Virus record (IMG/VR): IMGVR_UViG_3300025000_000236
Location: 1-38,718 of that record
Direction: 5' to 3' (one strand)
From: a virus
Length of the DNA: 38,718 nt
The stretch's first letter is position 1. Each line of letters begins with the position of its first letter. The notes under the pieces were generated by a model, which had not been told where the DNA came from, ran no database searches, and was given only the letters and a program-made list of their open reading frames with translations. A program made the position numbers and the translations under genes. This document shows, piece after piece, positions 1-7,114 of this stretch.

Positions 1-1
1 C

Positions 2-160
2 TATGACGGAGAGGATATGCTGCCCGATGAATTAATCACACCCGCCTTTTACAGGATTTTGAAAAGTTATGGCCTTCCCACTGCCCGGCGCAGTGATGGC
101 ACGTATTGGGATAGTGAATCTCAGGAAAAGTGGGAGGCTTGGCGGAGTGTTGCATCATAA
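2..160 (+). CDS. C-terminal end of an unidentified phage protein (5' truncated)
   Basis: An open frame enters from the left edge and ends at TAA 158-160, giving about 52 residues that finish in WEAWRSVAS. It is charged and rich in aromatic residues. I do not recognise the family, and the start lies outside the window. The frame is not continuous with the truncated gene at the right edge, so the window does not simply close into a circle through one gene. Confidence 0.6.
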   Translation, partial: YDGEDMLPDELITPAFYRILKSYGLPTARRSDGTYWDSESQEKWEAWRSVAS

Positions 161-218
161 GTCGTACCAACTGGCCGCGTTCAATTTTTCCTGAAAAAGT
201 TTTGGAAGGAGTTTTTGT

Positions 219-455
219 ATGAAGATACTTATTTTTATTGCTGCGGTATTAATTATCACTCTGGCCGCCAACTATTTCCGGTGGGGTTATGACGACACCG
301 ACGACAAACGACCTGGGGAGATGTTTGGTAAACGTTCCGGCTTAACGCTCTACACTGACCATTTAACCGGTGTGCAGTACGTTAAAGCTGGTCTGTTTGG
401 GGTTATTCACCCTCGGTTAGATAAAGATGGTAAGCCAATACTCAAAAAGTTTTAA
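219..455 (+). CDS. Small membrane-anchored protein, DUF6440-like
   Basis: The 78-residue product begins with a hydrophobic segment (residues 2-18, ILIFIAAVLIITLAANY) that should act as a signal anchor. The polar domain that follows contains MFGKRSGLTLYTDHLTGVQY and ends DKDGKPILKKF. The pattern RSGL...TD..TGVQY...G...P.LDKDGKP resembles, from memory, the small DUF6440 family found in phages and bacteria; function unknown. An AAGGAG site lies 8 bases before the ATG. The stop codon touches the tRNA-like gene that follows. Confidence 0.7.
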   Translation: MKILIFIAAVLIITLAANYFRWGYDDTDDKRPGEMFGKRSGLTLYTDHLTGVQYVKAGLFGVIHPRLDKDGKPILKKF

Positions 456-527
456 GGGCTTGTCCGAGTGGTTAGGTTCAGGTCTTTGACACCTGTCACG
501 TTGGTTCGAATCCAACAGCCCCCGCCA
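454..527 (+). tRNA. tRNA-Gln (anticodon TTG), atypical acceptor stem
   Basis: The anticodon arm is a perfect 5-bp stem (479-483 with 491-495) closing the loop CTTTGAC, with anticodon TTG at 486-488, which reads Gln. The T arm is a perfect 5-bp stem (500-504 with 512-516) around TTCGAAT. The 3' end carries an encoded CCA (525-527). The D arm GAGTGGTTAGG is recognisable but its stem is weak. In the acceptor stem, 456-460 pair with 517-521, but the outer two positions (AA 454-455) face CC, so the first two pairs are missing. It may be a functional phage tRNA needing repair or a decaying one. It overlaps the last bases of the upstream gene. Confidence 0.72.
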
Positions 528-544
528 GTTGAAAGGAGTAGCCC

Positions 545-688
545 ATGATAGAAATTGGCATAATTATTAATTTGGTTTGGGCACGGTTGGGAATAAGTTT
601 ACTTAGAAATGAAGACAGAAAGATTAAAGCACTAGGGGTTGTAAGTATCTTTTTTGCTGCAATCAACACAGCGGCGCTTTTTATCTAA
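545..688 (+). CDS. 47-residue hydrophobic membrane protein
   Basis: The frame starts at ATG 545 behind AAAGGAG and ends at TAA 686-688. The product has two hydrophobic stretches: an N-terminal one (IEIGIIINLVWARLGISLL) and a C-terminal one (LGVVSIFFAAINTAALFI), separated by a charged RNEDRKIK loop. This predicts a two-pass inner-membrane miniprotein. No family is recognised. The next gene starts inside its stop codon (TAATG), so the two are probably translationally coupled. Confidence 0.55.
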   Translation: MIEIGIIINLVWARLGISLLRNEDRKIKALGVVSIFFAAINTAALFI

Positions 689-861
689 TGACCACCTGGG
701 CCGCCTACGAACTCCGCGACGAACGCCACAGGCTGCTACAGGTGCACGTAGTCCCTTGTAATGATGACGGGGAAGTGTTGTGCGGTCATGAGGTAACGGA
801 TAGGTGTTTGTGCCGCCCTGTGTTCAATGATGGGGTGTGGGTGCAGAAGGAGGATAGTTAA
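688..861 (+). CDS. 57-residue Cys/His-containing hypothetical protein
   Basis: The ATG at 688 overlaps the previous stop by one base, and the frame ends at TAA 859-861. The sequence contains CGHEVTDRCLC, four Cys/His positions closely spaced that could bind one metal ion, plus an isolated earlier Cys. No family is recognised. Continuity with both neighbours and the coupled start are the main arguments that it is translated. Confidence 0.5.
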   Translation: MTTWAAYELRDERHRLLQVHVVPCNDDGEVLCGHEVTDRCLCRPVFNDGVWVQKEDS

Positions 862-863
862 CA

Positions 864-1046
864 ATGAGAGCGATTGAGGTAGTGGAAATTAGAGTTCGCG
901 CCACGGCTGGAAGCGCGATATGGGATTGCAAGGAAGCAGCGGCCCTTCTCGCCCTGACCGAAAAACGCACTGTGAGGTTAATTCACAATGATGTTGAATA
1001 CGTCGCTGACCCCAACAAATTAGCTGAAACGGTTTGTAATACTTAA
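864..1046 (+). CDS. Small hypothetical phage protein (60 aa)
   Basis: The ATG at 864 follows AAGGAGG (847-853). The product has a pattern seen in small phage proteins of unknown role: a short beta strand (VEIRVRATAG), a helix over a run of alanines and leucines, then a strand pair ending in YVADPNKLAETV. No catalytic or metal-binding motif is visible. It is the last gene before a 173-bp gap that precedes the packaging genes. Confidence 0.6.
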   Translation: MRAIEVVEIRVRATAGSAIWDCKEAAALLALTEKRTVRLIHNDVEYVADPNKLAETVCNT

Positions 1047-1219
1047 CTCCCCGCCCTCGGCGTCTCCTTGGGAAGTGGTTAGAGCCTGAAACATTAGCCT
1101 CGCTGAACGGCGGGCCTCTGCAAGGGGGGTACATCATAAGGGGCGGTGTATTTGGGTTGAACGCCTGGGGGCTGTAGCTTTGGCTATTGAAGCCCCTGAT
1201 TAACTTAAAAGGTGGATTT
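1047..1219 (+). other. 173-bp intergenic stretch with inverted repeats
   Basis: I find no convincing gene here. The arms CCCGCC (near 1049) and GGCGGG (near 1110) could pair over a long distance. A second pair, GGGGCT and AGCCCC, spans roughly 1168-1196. Neither is followed by a T-run. The segment may be a 5' leader for the packaging genes. No strong promoter is apparent. Confidence 0.3.
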
Positions 1220-1552
1220 ATGATGCGGATACCCAAGAGATTCAAGCTGCTGGGATTCACGATTGAGGTCACAAAAGACCCCACATTGATGCAAGACCGT
1301 AATTGGCGTGGCGCTGCCGACTATGAAGAAATGTCTATCCGCCTTCAACCAATAAGCGAGGCGTTCAAGTCATCGACAGAAAGAGTTGAGCAGACCTTTT
1401 GCCATGAGTTGATGCACCATCTTGCCTATCATGCCGGGGACACCATCAATCATATGCTCCCAGACGATAAATACCTGCACCAGCAAGAGGCGTTTATTGA
1501 CCTAATGGGTAGCTTGTTGCACCAAGCCCTAACCACTATGGAATACGATTAA
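1220..1552 (+). CDS. HExxH putative zinc metallopeptidase-like protein
   Basis: The 110-residue product carries HELMH within TFCHELMHHLAYHAGD, the HExxH zinc-binding motif of zincin metallopeptidases. A downstream Glu in QQEAFIDLMG could be the third ligand, as in gluzincin-type proteins such as ImmA/IrrE. I chose ATG 1220 rather than the upstream ATG at 1187 because AAGGTGGA lies just before it. Its stop overlaps the terminase start (TAATG). Small HExxH proteins occur near phage packaging genes, but their substrate is unknown; an inactive structural role is also possible. Confidence 0.7.
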   Translation: MMRIPKRFKLLGFTIEVTKDPTLMQDRNWRGAADYEEMSIRLQPISEAFKSSTERVEQTFCHELMHHLAYHAGDTINHMLPDDKYLHQQEAFIDLMGSLLHQALTTMEYD

Positions 1553-3219
1553 TGGCTGACATTTTCGCAGACTTCACCCCCCACCCCGAAGTCGCCTGTA
1601 CTCAGGCAGAGTTTGACCCCGCTATCCACAAGGCGGTGTACAAGCACAACTATCCGCAGATATTTGAAGAGATTGCGGCGGGGCGGTTGGATCAGCGGGA
1701 AGCGTTTCACACCCTTATCAAAACCGACTTGTTTTTTATTGCCTACTTCATAGCTGGCTGGGAAGACAAAAGCATGAGTGGCAACAAGCCTTTTATTGTC
1801 AAGCAGTGTCAATTGATTGAGGACGGGCCGCAGACAGGCACTGTGGATGTATGGGCGCGAGAGCACGGAAAATCCGCCTGCATTACGATTGCCGGAACTG
1901 TTCAGCGTGTTGTAAATGACCCTGAGTGTACCACTGCTATCTTTTCCTTCAAAAAACCTGCCGCAGAAAAGTTCCTTGATTCAATCCGCAAAATCTTTGA
2001 ATTGCCGATAATGATTTGGTGCTTTCCTGACGTTTTGTATGAAAAGCCGGAATCACAAGCTCCATCCTGGTCTTTGCAAAACGGGATACGTGTTAAGCGT
2101 AAAAATACCACCCGCCGCGAACACACGGTCGAGGCGTTCGGATTGGTAGAGGGTATGCCTATTGGTGGACACTTCGACCACCGGATTTATGACGATATTG
2201 AAACCGATGACATAGCGAAGAACCCCGAACAGATGCAATTGTGCTTCGATAAACTTATGATCTCACGCGCTATTGGCAGGGAGGGCGGTACAGAGCGGGT
2301 TATAGGAACGTATTATTCCCATTGCGGAGTTTTAGTAAAACTGGAAAACCTGAAAGACATTTATGGCAACAAGATGTATCAGCTCCGGGTATACCCAGCC
2401 AGTTATGATGGCACCGAAAACGGCAAGCCGGTTTTCTTTTCTCAGCAATATTGGGACAGTAAAAAGATTGACCGTCGCACACTTAACACCCAGTTTCTTT
2501 GCAATCCTACCCCTGTAGCCGATGTTAAGCTACATTTCAACCGTTTCAAACCCATTGAACGCCGCAAACTCCCTAAGGACCGCCTCAAGTTCATGATTGT
2601 TGACCCTGCCGGGGATAAGGACGTACAGGCGGGGATAGGTAACGATAAGTGGGCAATGGGTGTGCTGTCGGTTGACTTGATACACGACGAACTAGGCTTG
2701 TGCAATGTCTACGTAGAAGACCTTATCTGCCGGGAATTATCCACCTCTGGCGCTCAAGATGCCGCTTGCTCGATGTACATGCGGAACGGGCGGATTGTCA
2801 TGCTGGGGGTGGAGCGGGTAGCCACTGATTCAGCGTGGAAGCACATTCAGAACGCCTTGGAAGCGCGGGGCAGATACCTTGAATTACACAAAAAGGGTAA
2901 ATTTGGCGGCAATTTGACGCTACTTTCCCCTGCTGGCCGCTCCAAGAACCTTAAAATTGAAAATAACCTTGCTTGGCCGCTCAACAATGCCAAATTGCAC
3001 CTTGTAGACGATTTACCCGACGAGTATGTGGAGGAATTGCAGAACGAGTGCGATAAATTCCCCTTCTTCCACGTCGATATTCTGGACATGATGAGTTACC
3101 TGTATGACATTTTGGCCGATCCCGCGTTACCGCTGTACTTTGCCACTGAGGAAGAGGACGAAGAGGATGAAGGAGGGGAGGAGGAGAGGACCGGCAGGAG
3201 TGCTGTGGGTGGGTATTAG
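1552..3219 (+). CDS. terL: Terminase large subunit (DNA packaging ATPase/nuclease)
   Basis: This is the motor that cuts concatemeric DNA and pumps it into the prohead through the portal. The 555-residue length is typical. An ATPase P-loop variant WAREHGKS is at residues 101-108 and a Walker B-like IYDDIE at about 212-217, followed by a GTYYSH coupling segment near 252. The RNase H-like nuclease domain begins with FMIVDPAGDKD (first catalytic Asp near 351). The C-terminus is a long acidic tail (EEEDEEDEGGEEE). It starts in the stop of the metallopeptidase-like gene. No small terminase gene is recognisable next to it, which is unusual. Confidence 0.93.
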   Translation: MADIFADFTPHPEVACTQAEFDPAIHKAVYKHNYPQIFEEIAAGRLDQREAFHTLIKTDLFFIAYFIAGWEDKSMSGNKPFIVKQCQLIEDGPQTGTVDVWAREHGKSACITIAGTVQRVVNDPECTTAIFSFKKPAAEKFLDSIRKIFELPIMIWCFPDVLYEKPESQAPSWSLQNGIRVKRKNTTRREHTVEAFGLVEGMPIGGHFDHRIYDDIETDDIAKNPEQMQLCFDKLMISRAIGREGGTERVIGTYYSHCGVLVKLENLKDIYGNKMYQLRVYPASYDGTENGKPVFFSQQYWDSKKIDRRTLNTQFLCNPTPVADVKLHFNRFKPIERRKLPKDRLKFMIVDPAGDKDVQAGIGNDKWAMGVLSVDLIHDELGLCNVYVEDLICRELSTSGAQDAACSMYMRNGRIVMLGVERVATDSAWKHIQNALEARGRYLELHKKGKFGGNLTLLSPAGRSKNLKIENNLAWPLNNAKLHLVDDLPDEYVEELQNECDKFPFFHVDILDMMSYLYDILADPALPLYFATEEEDEEDEGGEEERTGRSAVGGY

Positions 3220-3224
3220 ATAAC

Positions 3225-3240
3225 GGCTGACAGATCAGCC
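3225..3240 (+). terminator. Hairpin after the terminase gene
   Basis: GGCTGA and TCAGCC form a perfect 6-bp stem with a CAGA loop just after the terminase stop. A short CCTTTG follows instead of a real T-run, so it may be only a weak terminator or an mRNA stability element. Confidence 0.4.
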
Positions 3241-3281
3241 CCTTTGCTTCGGTGGAGAAAACAACAAAAAGGGGGAACACA

Positions 3282-3539
3282 GTGAAAAAATTGATTATGA
3301 GAATAATGTTAGTGGGCTGTATCTGCTGGTTATCTGGCTGTATTTCTACTCCACCTGTCAAGCCCACCCGTATAGATTTGTTACAAAAACAAGCCGCCAT
3401 TCTAGAGTGCTCTGATTCGTATCTCAATTGCCTAGAAGACACCAAATCAATCAATGACTTCTTACTTTTGGACGCGGCAATTGATGATTGCATTGAGTCG
3501 GCAACTACATGCGGGAGGGAAAATGGGAAGAAGTATTAG
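3282..3539 (+). CDS. Small phage lipoprotein
   Basis: I chose the GTG at 3282, behind GGGGGAAC, over the GTG at 3252. The 85-residue product then starts with a classic lipoprotein signal: VKKLIMRIM, a hydrophobic core, and the lipobox LSGC, whose Cys would be lipidated. The mature part is helical and has several further Cys residues (ECSDSYLNCLED, IDDCIES, TTCG). Outer-membrane anchoring in a Gram-negative host is inferred. Its end overlaps the next gene by 17 bases. The function is unknown; it could take part in exclusion or lysis. Confidence 0.7.
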   Translation: MKKLIMRIMLVGCICWLSGCISTPPVKPTRIDLLQKQAAILECSDSYLNCLEDTKSINDFLLLDAAIDDCIESATTCGRENGKKY

Positions 3540-3957
3540 ACAAGAGGCAGAGCGCAGCTACTTGCTCCATTGTGGCGATGTATTCCGGGACATATTCCGG
3601 GTGGATAAATGGCCTTGGGGGCACTGGCTAGATGGCGTGTGCACGTCAATTAACTTCATGTCAGCGGTGCTTTGCCTCATTGCCTTCCCGATAATGGTTC
3701 CCGTCGCCGCATTCTACCGCAAAAAAGAGGCGATAGAACTGCTTGACAGGTTGGAGCGGGGATCGGAAATAAGAAAGAAACGACTATTTAGCAGGGTGCA
3801 GAAGTTGAAACAACCCGCTGCATCGGCTGGCTCACTCCCAGCAGAATTTGAGCGCGAGTTAGGAAAACTGGTAGACACGTATGTTAGGAGGGGGCTGCCC
3901 AAGCCGGACCTGGTAGCAAAAATGCGGTGGATGACTGGTAATTGTGAGATGTCTTGA
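3523..3957 (+). CDS. Membrane protein with cytoplasmic helical domain
   Basis: The ATG at 3523 lies behind GGGAGGG, so the in-frame upstream ATG at 3454 is not needed. The 144-residue product has a charged N-terminus, a hydrophobic span at about 45-65 (FMSAVLCLIAFPIMVPVAAF) and a basic helical region (RKKEAIELLDRLERGSE). The C-terminus ends in a VRRGLPKPDLVAKMRWM segment. No family is recognised. It closes the terminase transcription unit before the promoter region at 4019-4090. Confidence 0.62.
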   Translation: MGRSIRQEAERSYLLHCGDVFRDIFRVDKWPWGHWLDGVCTSINFMSAVLCLIAFPIMVPVAAFYRKKEAIELLDRLERGSEIRKKRLFSRVQKLKQPAASAGSLPAEFERELGKLVDTYVRRGLPKPDLVAKMRWMTGNCEMS

Positions 3958-4018
3958 GGGATAACATCGAGGCTGAACCGCTTGCCGGTTTGTGCCGCTA
4001 GTTATCACAACCATTAAC

Positions 4019-4057
4019 TGAGTAGTATATTACACAATTGAGTTGACAAACTACTCA
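4019..4057. repeat. 8-bp perfect inverted repeat flanking the portal promoter -35
   Basis: TGAGTAGT (4019-4026) and ACTACTCA (4050-4057) are exact reverse complements separated by 23 bp. The TTGACA box lies at 4043-4048, immediately before the right arm. Such a dyad around a -35 box is a plausible binding site for a dimeric regulator, distinct from the CAAC/GTTG sites. Confidence 0.5.
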
Positions 4058-4071
4058 AAATGTGCTCTAGC
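4043..4071 (+). promoter_or_regulatory. Candidate late promoter upstream of portal
   Basis: A perfect -35 box TTGACA (4043-4048) is followed after 17 bases by TCTAGC, a poor -10 match. The weak -10 suggests dependence on an activator, or an imprecise assignment. The CAAC/GTTG site at 4076-4090 falls where transcription should start. Confidence 0.5.
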
Positions 4072-4075
4072 TACA

Positions 4076-4090
4076 CAACAAAATACGTTG
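4076..4090. promoter_or_regulatory. CAAC-N7-GTTG operator-like site a (portal)
   Basis: CAACAAAATACGTTG is one member of a dispersed 15-bp palindromic family. It ends 19 bases before the portal ATG and begins 27 bases after the TTGACA box. Confidence 0.6.
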
Positions 4091-4109
4091 TCTGACCAAC
4101 GGGGCAAAC

Positions 4110-6533
4110 ATGGCAAAGAAAATAGCTGATTTTCTGGACGAGCAGGGCAACCCCAAGAAAAACATTACCGACCTCATCGACAAAGAAGAGTTGAAGAAAC
4201 TTGGCCTCGATGTTGTTTCCACTACCGAGCGCGACCTGAACACTATGGATGAATGGCTGGAAAAAGCCAACAAAGCCATGGATATTGCGAAACAGGTGAT
4301 GGAGGCCAAAACTTGGCCGTGGGATGGTGCCGCAAACGTCAAGTATCCGCTGATTACCGGGGCATCCATCCAGTTTGCCGCCCGTGCCTATGCCGAAATA
4401 ATCAAAGGGCATGAGGTTGTCAAGGGTCAGGTAATGGGGAAGGACGAGGACGGTTCCAAGTCCCTCCGCGCTAAACGTATCAGCCGTCATATGTCCTACC
4501 AACTCCTTGACCAGATGACCGAATGGGAGCCGCAGACCGACCAGATGCTGCACATGCTGCCGGTGCTGGGGACGTGCTTCAAGAAGTCCTATTACTGCCC
4601 CCTCAAGGAGCGCAACGTTTCCGAACTGGTCAAGGCTGGTCCCGGTGGGCTGATTCTCAACAACAAGACCACCAAAGACCTTGAAACTGCCCGTCGGCTT
4701 ACCCATGAATTCCCCCTGTACGCCAACGACATTAAAGAGCGCATCTCCGGTGGGGTGTACGATCAAGATATTGAGATTGATAAACTGATACCCGCCGACG
4801 CCGATGGAGACGACCAGCCGCCGCACGATATGCTTGAACAGCACCGCTGGATTGACCTCGATAAAGACGGCTACCAAGAACCGTACATCGTCACTGTCCA
4901 CAAGAACACCGCCACCGTTGTTCGCGTTGTGCCGAGCTATGACGCCGATACGGTCATGATGAATGAGCAGGGGGGGGTTGTACGGATTATCCCGCTTTCC
5001 TTCTTCACCAAAGTTGGCTTCTTCCCCGACCCTGACGGCGGCTTCCTTGACCTTGGCTTTGGGCATATCCTCTACCCTATCAACGAAGCCATCAACACCA
5101 CCCTCAACCAATTGCTTGACGCTGGCACCCTTGCCAACACTCAGGGGGGTTTTGTGTCGCGTGGCTTCCGGCTGAAAGCAACCACCTTTTCGATTAAGCC
5201 TGGGGAGTGGAAACAGATAGACGTAGGGCAAAACGACCTCAAGAACAGCTTGCTGCCCCTGCCGACCAAAGAACCGTCAAACGTCCTTTTCATGCTGCTG
5301 GGCTTCCTTGTCGAAGCTGGCAAAGGGCTTGCCAACCAGACCGAAGTGCTACAGGGAGAGACTACCCCCAACACTACCGCTACAACTACCCTTGCCCTCA
5401 TTGAGCAGGGCTTAAAGGTTTACAACTCCATCTACAAGCGCGTGTACCGGGCCATGAAAGAAGAGTTCCGCAAGCTGGCGCGGCTCAACAGGATTTACCT
5501 GAATCCCGAAGAATATTTCAACGTGCTGGACGATACCCTTGCTATTGCTCAACTTGATTATGAAGATAAGGATATTGCCGTTCTCCCCGTTGCCGACCCC
5601 GCCGCTTCCACCGAAGTGCAGCGTATGGCGAGGGCGCAGGCGTTGATGCAGATACGCCAAGACCCCCTTGCAAACGGCAAATATATTCTTGATAGGTATG
5701 TTGACGCTATTGGGGAAGATCCGGCTAAGGCACTGTTGCAAGAGCAGCCACAACAGCCGCCTGACCCGAAGGTGTTGGAACTGGAACTCAAGAAGGTTAT
5801 CGAAACCAGCAAGATAGAAATTGAGGCAATGCTGGCTCAGTCGCAGATAGAGCTTAACAACACCATTGGCATCAAGAACATTGCTGACGCCGAGGCGAAG
5901 GAAATAGGGCAGCAGTTTGACCAATACATGCAACAGGTGCAGCACATTCACCAAGTGGTGATGGACATGCAGACCTTGATGCAACAGCGAACAGAGAAGG
6001 GAGAAGGCGGATTACCTTCCCCGCCGGAACCCCTGGAACCTGCTGGTCCTAAAAGCGGTAGTTCTATGCCGGAAGTTACTGACCCCTTGGCTGGCATCAC
6101 AGGCCGGGTGTTTGACCCCGAGTCAGACGGACGGCTCAATGCGGGCAAGATAGAGGCCAGAGCTGCCGGTGGCCCAGTTGAGGCAGGACAGCCTTATCTT
6201 GTTGGAGAGGAGGGGCCGGAAATCATAGTCCCAGACAACAGCGGCACGGTGGTCCCAAATTACGGATTGCGGCCTAACGGTACACGGAAGGGCAACGGCT
6301 ACTTTGGACCTCTCCCTATGACAGACGGCAGCGGCCGAGTCGCTACAGAACTTACCACTCACGTTGAATTTGATGGGCGCGATATGGATTTGCCAGTAAT
6401 AGTGCCAACGCTGAATGATGACGAAAAGGCGCATCTTCTATCGGGCAAAAAACCTACCCGGCAGATTATTGATAAAGCAATTCGCCATGCTATAGAGCGG
6501 GAAAATCAGGGGTTAAACCCCTATTTTGATTAA
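4110..6533 (+). CDS. Portal protein with a C-terminal extension
   Basis: The portal forms the dodecameric ring at the capsid vertex through which DNA passes and on which the tail is built. The 807 residues include a long N-terminal core like podovirus/P22-type portals and a glutamine-rich helical region (QQPQQPPDPKVLELELKK). A predicted coiled coil of about 60 residues follows. After residue 684 the protein changes character. Residues 685-717 read AAGGPVEAGQPYLVGEEGPE and onward to VVPN, a motif typical of tape-measure C-termini. The last 90 residues (VATELTTHV...IVPTLNDDE...AIRHAIERENQGLNPYF) resemble a small domain I recall from ejection and tail proteins. This extension is not part of a standard portal. 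Confidence 0.85.
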   Translation: MAKKIADFLDEQGNPKKNITDLIDKEELKKLGLDVVSTTERDLNTMDEWLEKANKAMDIAKQVMEAKTWPWDGAANVKYPLITGASIQFAARAYAEIIKGHEVVKGQVMGKDEDGSKSLRAKRISRHMSYQLLDQMTEWEPQTDQMLHMLPVLGTCFKKSYYCPLKERNVSELVKAGPGGLILNNKTTKDLETARRLTHEFPLYANDIKERISGGVYDQDIEIDKLIPADADGDDQPPHDMLEQHRWIDLDKDGYQEPYIVTVHKNTATVVRVVPSYDADTVMMNEQGGVVRIIPLSFFTKVGFFPDPDGGFLDLGFGHILYPINEAINTTLNQLLDAGTLANTQGGFVSRGFRLKATTFSIKPGEWKQIDVGQNDLKNSLLPLPTKEPSNVLFMLLGFLVEAGKGLANQTEVLQGETTPNTTATTTLALIEQGLKVYNSIYKRVYRAMKEEFRKLARLNRIYLNPEEYFNVLDDTLAIAQLDYEDKDIAVLPVADPAASTEVQRMARAQALMQIRQDPLANGKYILDRYVDAIGEDPAKALLQEQPQQPPDPKVLELELKKVIETSKIEIEAMLAQSQIELNNTIGIKNIADAEAKEIGQQFDQYMQQVQHIHQVVMDMQTLMQQRTEKGEGGLPSPPEPLEPAGPKSGSSMPEVTDPLAGITGRVFDPESDGRLNAGKIEARAAGGPVEAGQPYLVGEEGPEIIVPDNSGTVVPNYGLRPNGTRKGNGYFGPLPMTDGSGRVATELTTHVEFDGRDMDLPVIVPTLNDDEKAHLLSGKKPTRQIIDKAIRHAIERENQGLNPYFD

Positions 6534-6551
6534 GAAAGGAGAAGTAGGAGA

Positions 6552-6758
6552 ATGGCGATAACTCAGGAGGATTTCAAGGAGTGGAAGCAGCACCCGATGA
6601 CACAGGAGTTCTTCAATTGCCTGAAGGATTATCAGGCATCACTGGCGCGGTCCTCGACCCTGAAAGCGACGGCAGACTTGACGTTGATGGCGACGGCGGA
6701 GAAGGAGGGGCAGGTTAACCTGATAAACTCTATAGTGGAAGTAGACTTTATTTCTTGA
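6552..6758 (+). CDS. Small head-region protein (68 aa)
   Basis: The frame is preceded by two purine-rich ribosome sites (AAAGGAG, TAGGAG). The product is one amphipathic helical protein beginning MAITQEDFKEWKQHPMTQEF, a pattern I recall in short proteins encoded beside podovirus portals; role unknown. Its stop codon lies inside the -35 box of the promoter that drives the co-chaperonin gene, so a new transcription unit begins exactly here. Confidence 0.65.
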   Translation: MAITQEDFKEWKQHPMTQEFFNCLKDYQASLARSSTLKATADLTLMATAEKEGQVNLINSIVEVDFIS

Positions 6759-6783
6759 CAAATGTTAAAAAACGTGTTATGCC
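6755..6783 (+). promoter_or_regulatory. Promoter of the co-chaperonin / capsid unit
   Basis: A perfect TTGACA (6755-6760) overlaps the stop of the upstream gene. The -10 is TATGCC (6778-6783, 17-bp spacer) or TTATGC with 16 bp. The geometry to the downstream palindrome is nearly the same as at the portal promoter (26 versus 27 bases). Confidence 0.6.
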
Positions 6784-6786
6784 AAC

Positions 6787-6801
6787 CAACGTAATATGTT
6801 G
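6787..6801. promoter_or_regulatory. CAAC-N7-GTTG operator-like site b (co-chaperonin)
   Basis: CAACGTAATATGTTG covers the predicted transcription start and ends 22 bases before the ATG of the GroES-like gene. Relative to site a the asymmetric core is inverted, which favours a DNA-level dyad over an RNA hairpin with a conserved loop. Confidence 0.6.
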
Positions 6802-6823
6802 TTTACTACACAGGAGAGTGTAA

Positions 6824-7114
6824 ATGAACTACACACCAGTTGTGTATCGCATCAAAGTAAAGCCGGATTCGGTAGAAGAAATCACAGCAGGGGGCATCAT
6901 CATCCCCACACAGGTAAAAGACCAGGAGCAGCTTGCCACCACCACCGGCACTGTCGTTTCCGTGGGACCGGGCGCGTTTGAAGGTTCGCCGGTACTGAAG
7001 CCGGGGGACAAGATCCTGTACGCCAAATATGGCGGCTGCGTATTCCGCGAGAACGGGCAGGAATACCGATTCATCAACGACGAAGATGTTATTGCGAAAG
7101 GCGAAGGTGACTAA
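6824..7114 (+). CDS. GroES-like co-chaperonin (Cpn10)
   Basis: The 96 residues match GroES in length and order: an N-terminal strand MNYTPVVYRIKVKPD, then GGIIIPTQVKDQEQLATTTG as the mobile-loop region. After it come GTVVSVGPG, the core GroES signature, and KPGDKILYAKYGG. GroES caps GroEL during folding. Phage versions such as T4 gp31 replace or modify host GroES so that the large capsid protein can fold. Its position just before scaffold and capsid genes, with its own promoter, supports a capsid-folding role. AGGAGAG precedes the ATG. Confidence 0.88.
   Translation: MNYTPVVYRIKVKPDSVEEITAGGIIIPTQVKDQEQLATTTGTVVSVGPGAFEGSPVLKPGDKILYAKYGGCVFRENGQEYRFINDEDVIAKGEGD

Noticed and set aside
164-178. 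Possible tenth palindrome CAACTGGCCGCGTTC near the first small gene
   Set aside because: Only the outer CAAC and GTT agree and the core is GC-rich, so it does not fit the AT-rich core of the other sites.
889-1284. 131-residue leftward open frame
   Set aside because: It overlaps a good small gene and the metallopeptidase-like gene, has no ribosome site, and its composition is unlike a real protein.
4071-5231. 386-residue leftward open frame opposite the portal gene
   Set aside because: It mirrors the codon pattern of the portal gene, is low-complexity in Val/Gly/His and has no convincing start; it is an antisense shadow.
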